Source: a virus. From it: a stretch of 64,000 nt of DNA. Shown here in pieces: positions 14,109 to 20,665 of this stretch (positions are counted from its first letter, which is position 1; the number at the start of each line of letters is the position of its first letter). Under the pieces are notes generated by a model that was given only the letters and a program-made list of their open reading frames with translations, had not been told where the DNA came from and made no database searches. The stretch is taken from positions 1 to 64,000 of the IMG/VR virus record IMGVR_UViG_3300045257_000045, one strand, 5' to 3'. A program made the position numbers and the translations under genes.

Positions 14109-15278
14109 ATGATCGACACAGGCTTGGAAGAGCTGACAGCAGACGACTGGCAGAGGCTGGAGCATTACAACGGAGAGGTGGTGCTGGAGTACTCCGCCAA
14201 AATCCACGCCTATACAGTCGTAGGGGAAGACGGCGTGCGCGTCTTGGTGCCTGGGGTGACCACCGTCATCGGCACACTGGACAAGTCTGGGCCGCTGACA
14301 GCCTGGGCGGCGAACAGCACCGTCGCTTGGTTCGTGCAGAACTTTCCCGTACTTGAAGCACGGGAGGGTTTAGCTGCTCTCTACCAGCGCTTCAGAGACA
14401 AGGCTCCGTGGGACGACGACGTAGATGGCCTACCGGCTACCGTCTCGTGCTCCACGAAGGAGCTGGCTAATCTGCTCAACGAAGCCAGAGGCAACTACCG
14501 CGCTTTGAAACAGACCGCCTGCGACGTTGGGAACCTAGCCCACATGTGGCTGGAGGGGTACGTTAAGGCGCTGATCGACGGTGAAGACTACTCTGCGCCT
14601 ATGCCAGACAACCCGTTCTCGGTGAACGGAATCCAGGCGGCGTTGAAGTGGTTCGCTCGACACAAGTTCAGGCCGGTGTTCAGCGAGAAGAAGATGTACA
14701 GCCGGGAGCATGGGTTCTCCGGTACGTGCGACTGGGAAGCCTACGTCACACCGTGTGAAGACACGTCCTGCTGCCCGCACGGCAGCGGCGAAGAGATGTT
14801 TGAGCTGGGTGACTTCAAGACCTCCCGTAGCCTCTACGACGAATACAGGATGCAGGCAGCGGCGTACGTCGTCGCCAGCGAGGAAGAGTTCCCGGAGCGC
14901 CCGGTAGACGGCGTGAGGCTGCTGCACCTGGACAAAGGGACAGCGGAGTTCGAATCGTGGCGCATCCCGCGCAGCGAGGTTGACTCCGACTTCGACGGCT
15001 TCCTGGGGCTGCTGCAAACGTACCACTGGCAGAAGCAGTTGGAGTACGACCGGCGCTACGTCAAGGACGTCGCCAGGGCAGAGAAGAAGGCGGCTAAGGC
15101 AGCGGCGGACGCGTTGAAGCCAAAGCGCAAACGACGCGCGGCGGTTCGTGAGGTCGCTGCTGAAGAGATCGGCATAGAAATCGAAGGTGAGACACCGCTG
15201 GCTGCGCCAGCGAAGAGAGCGTCGCGCAAGAAGGCCGGGACTGATCCGGGAATACAGATCGAAGGGGAGGCAGCATGA
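14109..15278 (+). CDS. PD-(D/E)XK exonuclease, Cas4/RecB-like
   Basis: A 389-residue protein. The catalytic core lies in residues 185-255: Glu in VFSEKKMYS, GTCD (205-208), ELGDFKTS (232-239) and the QAAAY motif (249-253), matching the H/E...GxxD...(D/E)xK...QxxxY layout of RecB-type nucleases. Such phage enzymes process DNA ends for recombination or replication. No iron-sulphur cysteine set typical of Cas4 is complete. The tail from 330 on is Lys/Ala-rich, with two copies of an I(E/Q)IEGE motif. Confidence 0.85.
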   Translation: MIDTGLEELTADDWQRLEHYNGEVVLEYSAKIHAYTVVGEDGVRVLVPGVTTVIGTLDKSGPLTAWAANSTVAWFVQNFPVLEAREGLAALYQRFRDKAPWDDDVDGLPATVSCSTKELANLLNEARGNYRALKQTACDVGNLAHMWLEGYVKALIDGEDYSAPMPDNPFSVNGIQAALKWFARHKFRPVFSEKKMYSREHGFSGTCDWEAYVTPCEDTSCCPHGSGEEMFELGDFKTSRSLYDEYRMQAAAYVVASEEEFPERPVDGVRLLHLDKGTAEFESWRIPRSEVDSDFDGFLGLLQTYHWQKQLEYDRRYVKDVARAEKKAAKAAADALKPKRKRRAAVREVAAEEIGIEIEGETPLAAPAKRASRKKAGTDPGIQIEGEAA

Positions 15279-15436
15279 GCGAAACGTATTTGATGGTGTC
15301 GGGCGCTGTGTTCGCGCTGGCCGCTATGGCGTGGAACCACGACGACTGGGGAAACTTCTTCGTCAAGGCTGCGCTATGGGGTATGACGGCGTGGAGCGTC
15401 TTCCAGGTCGGACAGATTCACGGAGTGTGGCGGTAA
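15275..15436 (+). CDS. Small membrane protein (53 aa)
   Basis: ATGA overlap with the nuclease gene and GGGGAGGCAGC upstream. Two hydrophobic segments (YLMVSGAVFALAAMAW and FFVKAALWGMTAWSVF) are separated by an acidic turn, giving a hairpin membrane topology. Function unknown. Confidence 0.65.
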   Translation: MSETYLMVSGAVFALAAMAWNHDDWGNFFVKAALWGMTAWSVFQVGQIHGVWR

Positions 15437-15438
15437 GT

Positions 15439-15804
15439 ATGGAAATCAATTTGAACGCCGACCCGGCCTTCCGCGAGATGGTGAAGGCCGAAGTTCTAGC
15501 CGCCCTCCTGACCGGCGCAAGAGAAGACCTCAGCAAAGGTCTCAAACAGGCCATTGCGGAAGGTGTTCGGAGGGCAGAGATAAAGGTGCTGGGGTTTATC
15601 AGTACCGCAATTACAGAGGCCGTCTCCGGGTTCGCCACAAGGGCGTTCATCCAAGACAATGCACGCCAAGCGGTGAGGGAGCTGGTGCGAGAAACTCTGA
15701 TAAACGAGGTCAAGGCCGCTGCTGCCGACGAGGTCAAGAAGTTCGACATCGGCGCTCTAGTCAAGGCCAAGTTTGCAAACCTGAAGGTGAGCATAATCGC
15801 ATGA
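15439..15804 (+). CDS. Helical hypothetical protein (121 aa)
   Basis: Start at ATG 15439 (a longer frame upstream overlaps two genes and lacks support). Almost entirely amphipathic helix with Ala, Glu, Lys and Arg; contains AIAEGVRRAEIKVLGFISTAI. Possibly a coiled coil. Stop overlaps the next ATG. Confidence 0.7.
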   Translation: MEINLNADPAFREMVKAEVLAALLTGAREDLSKGLKQAIAEGVRRAEIKVLGFISTAITEAVSGFATRAFIQDNARQAVRELVRETLINEVKAAAADEVKKFDIGALVKAKFANLKVSIIA

Positions 15805-16043
15805 CCCACAAAGAGATGGAAGACGCAGTTCAGGCCAGTCTGCTGCGGCGCATCAAAGAACGGATCATCCGCGCGGAGGAAAGCGTCGCGCGACTGAAGT
15901 CCTGGACGGATTTACAGATCGACACGAAGGCAGTCATTGACGAGGTTGACCACCTCTCCAACTTGGCAGACGCCATCGCCAACATCGCAGAGGCTTTGGC
16001 CAGTGTCGCCAGCGCAAGGAAAGACCCTCGCACAACTACTTGA
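15801..16043 (+). CDS. Helical hypothetical protein (80 aa)
   Basis: ATGA-coupled to the previous gene. Long charged helix (MEDAVQASLLRRIKERIIRAEE) and an Ala-rich second helix. The stop codon TGA is itself part of the TTGACA element of the tRNA promoter. Confidence 0.7.
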   Translation: MTHKEMEDAVQASLLRRIKERIIRAEESVARLKSWTDLQIDTKAVIDEVDHLSNLADAIANIAEALASVASARKDPRTTT

Positions 16044-16069
16044 CACACACCTACCTTGTGTGCGATACT
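16040..16069 (+). promoter_or_regulatory. Promoter of the shared family (P2) for the tRNA
   Basis: TTGACA at 16040-16045, an 18-bp spacer ending GTGTGC, and GATACT at 16064-16069. Start is expected near 16076, about 14 bases before the tRNA. The -35 overlaps the stop codon of the upstream gene. Confidence 0.88.
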
Positions 16070-16089
16070 TAAAGGGTACACAGCTTTTT

Positions 16090-16164
16090 GCCCCGGTCGT
16101 CTAGCGGCTAGGACAGCGGATTCCAGACCCGCTAACGTCGGTTCGAGTCCGACCTGGGGTGCCA
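16090..16164 (+). tRNA. tRNA with CCA anticodon (tRNA-Trp by codon)
   Basis: The 75-base sequence folds as a full cloverleaf: acceptor 16090-16096 with 16154-16160 (two G-U pairs), a D arm with GTCT/GGAC, anticodon loop TTCCAGA at 16121-16127, T arm GTCGG/CCGAC with TTCGAGT, discriminator G and encoded CCA (16162-16164). The anticodon CCA reads UGG. The anticodon stem has one A-C mismatch at its base (16120/16128), and the D-arm and framework look like Gln/Glu-type tRNAs, so the charged amino acid is uncertain. G73 fits Trp as well. Confidence 0.9.
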
Positions 16165-16206
16165 CACCAAATTAGGTCCATACAAAAAGGAAATCAAAAA
16201 CACTTT

Positions 16207-17052
16207 ATGTCGCAGGAAATCACACCGTATATTCAGATCACGCCGCCTGTCATCTACAGCGCCTACAACGCTGACGGCTATGACGAAACCGGCCTGAGCG
16301 ATGTCGCCAAGCTCAAACCGGCCAATCTGATCCTCGTCCAGCCGACCACCAGGGAGCCGAAAGACGCTCGTCCTGGTCAGTTCCTGGACTCGTTGACCGA
16401 CGAAGTCCACGATTCAATCGTCCTGGTTCCTCTCAGGACCAGCAAAGGCAGGGTTCTGTTCCCGCCTGGAGAGATTGATCTCGACGCCGAGCCGATCTGC
16501 CGTAGCGATGACGGCATCGTCCCCAGTCCGTACGCCAAGCAGCAGCAGAGTAGGACGTGCGCAACCTGCCCGATGTCGCGGTGGGTGGGTGGCAAGAAGC
16601 CCCCGTGCTCCGACAAACGGCGTATGCTCGTAGCCACTAAGGATACCGGCCTGCCCCGCTTCTTCACGGCTGGCGGCAAGTCCATCCCCGGTCAGCAGAA
16701 GATGCTCGACCGCATCAACGAGTACGTCCGAGTCAACGCCGCCAACATGAAGGCAGGCAAGCTGGACAAAGACGGCAACCCGCTCAAACCTCTGGCTCTG
16801 TTCGACTTCTTCTTCACCCTCAGCTCCGAGAAGGTGGTCGGCAAGTTCAGCTACTTCGTGGCGCGCTTCGACAATGTGAAGCGTGTTGCAAACCCAGGCG
16901 ACTTCGGTAGTCTCTTTGAGGAGTTCGTCATCAAACGTAGGCTCCAGGCTGAAGAGGACGCAGAGGCAGCTAAGGTAGTTGCTTCCGAAGCCTCGGCAGA
17001 TGAGGCTGTGTCCAGCATCGTTGACGCGGAATTCGTTCCCGAAGACGTCTAG
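16207..17052 (+). CDS. Phage protein with Cys cluster, candidate DNA-binding role
   Basis: A 281-residue protein. ATG 16207 with AAGGAAAT upstream; a GTG/ATG further 5' would run into the tRNA. The middle holds PICRSDDG, then CATCPMSRW and PPCSDKRRML, a four-Cys cluster that could bind zinc. The C-terminal 50 residues are acidic and Ala-rich (AEEDAEAAKVV, ending EFVPEDV). Proteins of this layout occur in many phages without a known function. The setting between a RecB-type nuclease and an RNA ligase suggests nucleic-acid work. Confidence 0.7.
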   Translation: MSQEITPYIQITPPVIYSAYNADGYDETGLSDVAKLKPANLILVQPTTREPKDARPGQFLDSLTDEVHDSIVLVPLRTSKGRVLFPPGEIDLDAEPICRSDDGIVPSPYAKQQQSRTCATCPMSRWVGGKKPPCSDKRRMLVATKDTGLPRFFTAGGKSIPGQQKMLDRINEYVRVNAANMKAGKLDKDGNPLKPLALFDFFFTLSSEKVVGKFSYFVARFDNVKRVANPGDFGSLFEEFVIKRRLQAEEDAEAAKVVASEASADEAVSSIVDAEFVPEDV

Positions 17053-17406
17053 TTCACACATCGTGGGTCGTTCAAAAGACAGGACGGCGTGTTGCAACAC
17101 GCTACGCCAAAGCGGTGAGGGAAACTAGCCGAACACGTGGCCCCACGAAATCACGCTGTGTGCTGAAGTCCCAAGAAGCCCTTGTCTAAGAGCTTGTGGT
17201 GGTTGGCGCTGGACTCGCCCACGGGAGCACACGGAAACCACAACAAAGTCCTCCCTGCCATCGGCAGGGTAAGGCTAGGTGAGGCGTAGACCAGAAGCCA
17301 GTACACGCTTTGGCTGTGGTCGGACGGAGGACCGACTGCGGATTGCCTCGGGTTAGTGGCCCACAATGTTTGAACCACCAAAGAGGGTGAGAAGCCCTCT
17401 GCACAC
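17053..17406 (+). ncRNA. Candidate structured RNA upstream of a tRNA-like element
   Basis: No gene with a start signal is present in these 350 bases. Stable helices are evident: the palindrome 17087-17102, the long-range pair 17194-17200/17237-17243, the 7-bp hairpin 17253-17259/17263-17269, 17319-17323/17332-17336 and 17382-17387/17395-17400. It runs directly into the tRNA-like element. No member of the shared promoter family precedes it, so it may be processed from a transcript starting at P2. Confidence 0.5.
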
Positions 17407-17488
17407 GCTCCCGAAGCCGAAGGGACGAGGCTACCCGATACAAAGGGGAGTTAGTCGGTGGATAAATCGAGTCCGACCGGGAGCACCA
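17407..17488 (+). ncRNA. tRNA-like element (aberrant cloverleaf, encoded CCA)
   Basis: GCTCCCG (17407-17413) pairs perfectly with CGGGAGC (17478-17484), followed by A and CCA (17486-17488). A D-arm-like stem (AGCC/GGCT, 17415-17418/17429-17432) and T stem (GTCGG 17454-17458, CCGAC 17473-17477) are present, with canonical UCGA in the T loop. But the T loop is 14 bases, as if 7 bases (17459-17465) were inserted, and the anticodon arm is irregular (about 8-base loop, one mismatch). It is either a tRNA pseudogene or a tRNA mimic at the 3' end of the upstream RNA. Confidence 0.6.
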
Positions 17489-17505
17489 TTTCAACAAGGA
17501 GAACC

Positions 17506-17697
17506 ATGCAGACCAAACAGAATTTCTACTACTGCGCTACGTGCGGATCGCAAGCGCAGAAGCCCGCCTGTGAACGCTCACGCGGCGACAAGACGCCTGA
17601 TAAGGCCACACTGGGGACATGGTCCTGCACTAAGTGCGGCAAGCATGTGAAAGTCAAACGCAGCAGCGAGGACGTTTCCAAGAAGGTGGCTGCTTAA
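17506..17697 (+). CDS. Small zinc-ribbon protein (63 aa)
   Basis: Start after AAGGAGAACC. CATCG and CTKCG (CxxC pairs about 30 residues apart) form a zinc ribbon; the C-terminus is basic (HVKVKRSS). TAATG junction with the RNA ligase gene suggests joint expression. Confidence 0.75.
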   Translation: MQTKQNFYYCATCGSQAQKPACERSRGDKTPDKATLGTWSCTKCGKHVKVKRSSEDVSKKVAA

Positions 17698-18242
17698 TGG
17701 ACTTCGAACCTTTTCAGAAGATCGCGCGGCTGAGCCGAGACATCGTAGTGACTGAGAAGATCGACGGCACGAACGCACAGGTGTTCGTCAGCGACGATCT
17801 CAGCGAAGTTAAGGCCGGTAGCCGCAACCGTTGGCTCACGATTGAAGCCGACAACTTCGGATTCGCCCGCCGGGTAGCGGAGAACCGAGCAGAGCTGCTG
17901 AAGCTGGGTCCAGGGCGTCACTTCGGTGAATGGTGGGGCAGCGGCATCCAACGAGGCTACGGCCTAGTCGGCGGCGACAAGCGATTCTCCCTGTTCAACA
18001 CAGCCAAGTGGGGCGACGACGCTGTCAGACCGGCGTGCTGCTCCGTGGTGCCGGTGCTCTACGAGGGGGTGTTAGACCAGAGCGCTATCAACGGGTGCCT
18101 GTTTCGGTTGCAGAGTTCGGGTAGTGTAGCCGTCCCCGGCTTCATGAAACCGGAGGGCGTCGTCATCTTCCACACAGCTTCCAGCCACCTGTACAAGAAG
18201 ACCATCGAAGGCGACGAGAAGCCAAAGGGACGGGCAGCTTGA
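17697..18242 (+). CDS. RNA ligase (Rnl2-like nucleotidyltransferase)
   Basis: A 181-residue protein. Motif I is EKIDGTN (20-26, nucleotidyl-accepting Lys21), motif III-like GEWWG (77-81), motif IV EGVVI (153-157) and motif V YKKT (166-169), the order found in ATP-dependent RNA ligases. These seal nicked RNA through a ligase-AMP intermediate. It is only the catalytic core; T4 Rnl2 is about 330 residues. ATG overlaps the upstream stop. It lies about 200 bases after a tRNA-like element and 1.5 kb after a tRNA, so tRNA repair is a reasonable guess. No polynucleotide kinase is recognised. Confidence 0.85.
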   Translation: MDFEPFQKIARLSRDIVVTEKIDGTNAQVFVSDDLSEVKAGSRNRWLTIEADNFGFARRVAENRAELLKLGPGRHFGEWWGSGIQRGYGLVGGDKRFSLFNTAKWGDDAVRPACCSVVPVLYEGVLDQSAINGCLFRLQSSGSVAVPGFMKPEGVVIFHTASSHLYKKTIEGDEKPKGRAA

Positions 18243-18874
18243 AAGATCTAATCCCTGTAGTAGCGTCGCAAGGCGCAATCCAGATCCGCGCCAGCGAAGT
18301 GAAGACGAAGCTGCTGGCAATCAAGGACAACACCGAGACCGGCTACCTCGACCAGTGCGACCTCCTCAGAGAGGCGCAGGAAGGTAAGTACGCCGAAGTC
18401 TGGGGCTACGCCACGTTCACCGAGTGGATCGAGCAGGCCAGCGGGCTGGGTATGTCGGCGCGGCAGGCGTACTATTCCATCAAGATCAGCAAGACGGCCA
18501 ACGCGCTAGGGCTTAGTAGAGCGCAGCTCAAGGCTGTGCAGATCTCCAACATGAAGGTCATCTTCGGCCTGGACGTCAAGCAGCACGAGGCTGCGATGCG
18601 TGAACTCATGGAAGAAGCGCCGGGACTTAGCCTGAAGGAAGTCACCAGCAAAGTCCAGGCTCTCAAAGGAGAACCTGAGTCGCAGTTCTTCTCGCTGAAG
18701 CTGGAGCAGGCTGTGTACGAGAACGTCATGGCGGCGTTCGAACTGGTCCGCAAGAACCACGGCTCCGTAGACGCTAACGGAGACCCGGTGGACATCACGG
18801 ACAGCAAGTGCTTAGAGCTGATCTGCGCCGAGTACATGAACGACGCTAACAACTACGAGGAGGACGAAGCATGA
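18239..18874 (+). CDS. Hypothetical protein with HTH-like middle (211 aa)
   Basis: A TTG start at 18239 overlaps the ligase stop (TTGA). The middle, YATFTEWIEQASGLGMSARQ then AYYSIKISKTANALGL, resembles the plasmid/phage modules in which a W..F..W helix precedes a helix-turn-helix. The C-terminus is acidic. Probably DNA-binding, but no specific function is assigned. Confidence 0.7.
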   Translation: MKDLIPVVASQGAIQIRASEVKTKLLAIKDNTETGYLDQCDLLREAQEGKYAEVWGYATFTEWIEQASGLGMSARQAYYSIKISKTANALGLSRAQLKAVQISNMKVIFGLDVKQHEAAMRELMEEAPGLSLKEVTSKVQALKGEPESQFFSLKLEQAVYENVMAAFELVRKNHGSVDANGDPVDITDSKCLELICAEYMNDANNYEEDEA

Positions 18875-19014
18875 AAAAGTGGATTGCACTGTTCGGTTTA
18901 GCCGGTATGGTTATTCCTATGCTGTTTTGGGGAGGAGTTGCTTGGTTGGTGGGGTACATGGTGTGGCCTTGGTTGGCCTCTATCCTCCGCGCCAACGGAG
19001 TTCACGGGGTATGA
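18871..19014 (+). CDS. Small membrane protein (47 aa)
   Basis: ATGA overlap and GAGGAGGACGAAGC upstream. One long hydrophobic region with Trp and Gly (IALFGLAGMVIPMLFWGGVA, then WLVGYMVWPWLASIL), giving one or two membrane passes. Unknown role. Confidence 0.65.
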   Translation: MKKWIALFGLAGMVIPMLFWGGVAWLVGYMVWPWLASILRANGVHGV

Positions 19015-19331
19015 TCTGCCTGGGGCAAGATAACAGGAACATCCAGGTGGCGTTGGACAACGTATCAGCAAAGCTAATCCTCGCCATTCTGCGGCAGACA
19101 ACCACCAAGCAACTGATTGGCGCGTCGGAAGACCTGCAACGTGACGGCTTCGCCTTGCTGAGCGGGATCGACGCCGAGGCGGCGCGCATGGACGCTGTGT
19201 CTCTCCTAGCAAGACACCTGGACCGCATGGTTCACCCGTCGATCCTGCCGCCACAGCCACAGCCAGCAGCGTCGGAGCCAACCACAGAGACGGAGTCGTC
19301 ACCGGAGCCACCTAAGACGTGGCTGAACTAA
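19011..19331 (+). CDS. Hypothetical protein with Pro-rich tail (106 aa)
   Basis: ATGA-coupled start at 19011. A helical first part (NVSAKLILAILRQTTTKQL) leads to a tail of Pro, Glu, Ser and Thr (ILPPQPQPAASEPTTETESS). No family recognised. Confidence 0.65.
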   Translation: MICLGQDNRNIQVALDNVSAKLILAILRQTTTKQLIGASEDLQRDGFALLSGIDAEAARMDAVSLLARHLDRMVHPSILPPQPQPAASEPTTETESSPEPPKTWLN

Positions 19332-19332
19332 T

Positions 19333-19617
19333 ATGCTACCAACATTCGAAGTAGGAAAGACGTACACACTCACCATCGAGAACACGCCTGAAGGGGATCT
19401 GGAAGAGTGTCCGACAGGGTTCACGGGGGTGTGTACGGAAGCTGTCGATGACTATGTCGTTTTAGAGTGCGAGATAGCCGGGGGCGTGGAAGTGGTGGAC
19501 TTCACCTACTGCTGGAAGCACGACCAGTGGCACGACGACAACCTGTGGGGAAACCTAGTGGGGGCCGTGGAATCCGAAAAGGGTTGTCCTGGCGCAGACA
19601 ACCAAAAATGGAAATAG
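19333..19617 (+). CDS. Hypothetical protein (94 aa)
   Basis: Begins just after the previous stop. Beta-rich with acidic loops (VGKTYTLTIENTPEGDLEEC) and a His/Trp cluster (YCWKHDQWHDDNLWG). Four Cys are scattered. Unknown. Confidence 0.7.
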   Translation: MLPTFEVGKTYTLTIENTPEGDLEECPTGFTGVCTEAVDDYVVLECEIAGGVEVVDFTYCWKHDQWHDDNLWGNLVGAVESEKGCPGADNQKWK

Positions 19618-19703
19618 TACCAGTCGTTAAGGTAATAAACTCTTCTTTTGCTCCCGGCTACTCGGAGGCTGCATTGAATTATGACTTTCTGGAGGTGAAA
19701 TGA
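19608..19703 (+). CDS. Very small hypothetical protein (31 aa)
   Basis: ATG at 19608 overlaps the end of the previous gene; the stop forms ATGA with the HNH gene, whose ribosome site TGGAGGTG lies at its end. It may be a coupling frame rather than a functional product. Confidence 0.4.
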   Translation: MEIVPVVKVINSSFAPGYSEAALNYDFLEVK

Positions 19704-19972
19704 AGCGCGGCCTAGACTACCCCGACTACAAGCGTTTGGTGCGGTGCGTCTTCAAGCGTGACGAGTGGAAGTGCAGGCACTGCAAGAGCCGCAACGACCT
19801 CCACGCCCACCACGTTGTTTATCGCAGCCACGGTGGCCCAGACACTACCGGCAACCTCTTGACGTTGTGTGTCGCTTGCCATCGCAAGGTTCACGAGGGG
19901 GAACGCAAGCGCCGCTTGAGTATGAGCGGCGACGCTGACGGAGAGATGCAGTTCGTTTGGCTTTACTACTAA
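19700..19972 (+). CDS. HNH endonuclease (90 aa)
   Basis: Classic small HNH protein: CRHC (25-28), HAHH (35-38, catalytic His), N52, LCVACH (56-61) and H65. The two CxxC pairs bind a structural zinc. Free-standing HNH enzymes in phages assist packaging or act as homing nucleases; no interrupted gene or intron is seen here. Ribosome site GGAGGTG. Confidence 0.9.
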   Translation: MKRGLDYPDYKRLVRCVFKRDEWKCRHCKSRNDLHAHHVVYRSHGGPDTTGNLLTLCVACHRKVHEGERKRRLSMSGDADGEMQFVWLYY

Positions 19973-19982
19973 GGAGACACTA

Positions 19983-20273
19983 ATGAGCGTTGAATACTAT
20001 TCCTGCGAGGAGTGCGGATATAACTTCCCGGATTGCGGGCGCTACGGACACTGCAAGTGTGAACGAATCTTCTGCGGCGGGTGCTTCGATGAGACCACGA
20101 AGAAGTACGGGCTTGTGGATATCAAAAACTACGGCTGGGTGTCTGACGGCTGCGACATCTGCACTTTTGTGACACCTACCGACTGCATGGTGTTGTACTA
20201 CGCGCTGAAGTTGCTGAAGAAAGAACGTGCTGAGCTGGTTCAGGAGATGAGGGAGGCAAAAGGAAGCCTATGA
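19983..20273 (+). CDS. Cys-rich zinc-binding protein (96 aa)
   Basis: AAGGAGACACTA before the ATG. Nine Cys in the first 60 residues (CEECG, CKC, CGGC, CDIC) resemble a RING-like or paired zinc-finger array. The C-terminal third is a charged helix. Function unknown; protein or RNA binding is possible. Confidence 0.75.
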   Translation: MSVEYYSCEECGYNFPDCGRYGHCKCERIFCGGCFDETTKKYGLVDIKNYGWVSDGCDICTFVTPTDCMVLYYALKLLKKERAELVQEMREAKGSL

Positions 20274-20665
20274 AAGACTCTCTTGGGAACGAAATCACGG
20301 CTGGCTGCTACCTCGCCTGGGCGACGCGGGAAGGATCTTGCCACTCCGCCCTGCGCATAGGCAGGGTGTTGGGGGTGGGGATGAAAGAAGAGTATGGCAC
20401 GAAGACACCACACATCTCGGTGCTGATGCTGACAACTGATCGCGGACTCACATCAAAGACCAGGAAGACTACTCTTTCCATTCCTGGTAGAAGCATTGTG
20501 ATTAGCCCATCCTCGCTACCGGATCGGCACTACGGCTTGCTGTGCGCTGCGGCCATAGAAGGATGGGCCACGTCCTGCCCTGTAGACCCTGACTACGTAT
20601 GCGGCGCTGACTACTGCGACGACCCGGCGTGTAACACGCATGGACCGAGGAAAGATGACGCTTAG
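20270..20665 (+). CDS. Hypothetical protein (131 aa)
   Basis: ATGA overlap with the previous gene. The first half is a beta-type fold starting DSLGNEITAGCYLAWATREG, reminiscent of small SH3-like phage proteins. The end is Cys-rich (VCGADYCDDPACNTHG). Its 3' end overlaps the helicase start. Confidence 0.7.
   Translation: MKDSLGNEITAGCYLAWATREGSCHSALRIGRVLGVGMKEEYGTKTPHISVLMLTTDRGLTSKTRKTTLSIPGRSIVISPSSLPDRHYGLLCAAAIEGWATSCPVDPDYVCGADYCDDPACNTHGPRKDDA

Noticed and set aside
17053-17488. tmRNA
   Set aside because: The 5' half of the acceptor stem lies only about 60 bases before the 3' half, no tag frame ending in Ala-Ala is present, and the tmRNA 5' consensus is absent.
17053-17488. Group I or group II intron
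   Set aside because: No recognisable catalytic core or domain V, and the flanking genes are intact rather than split.
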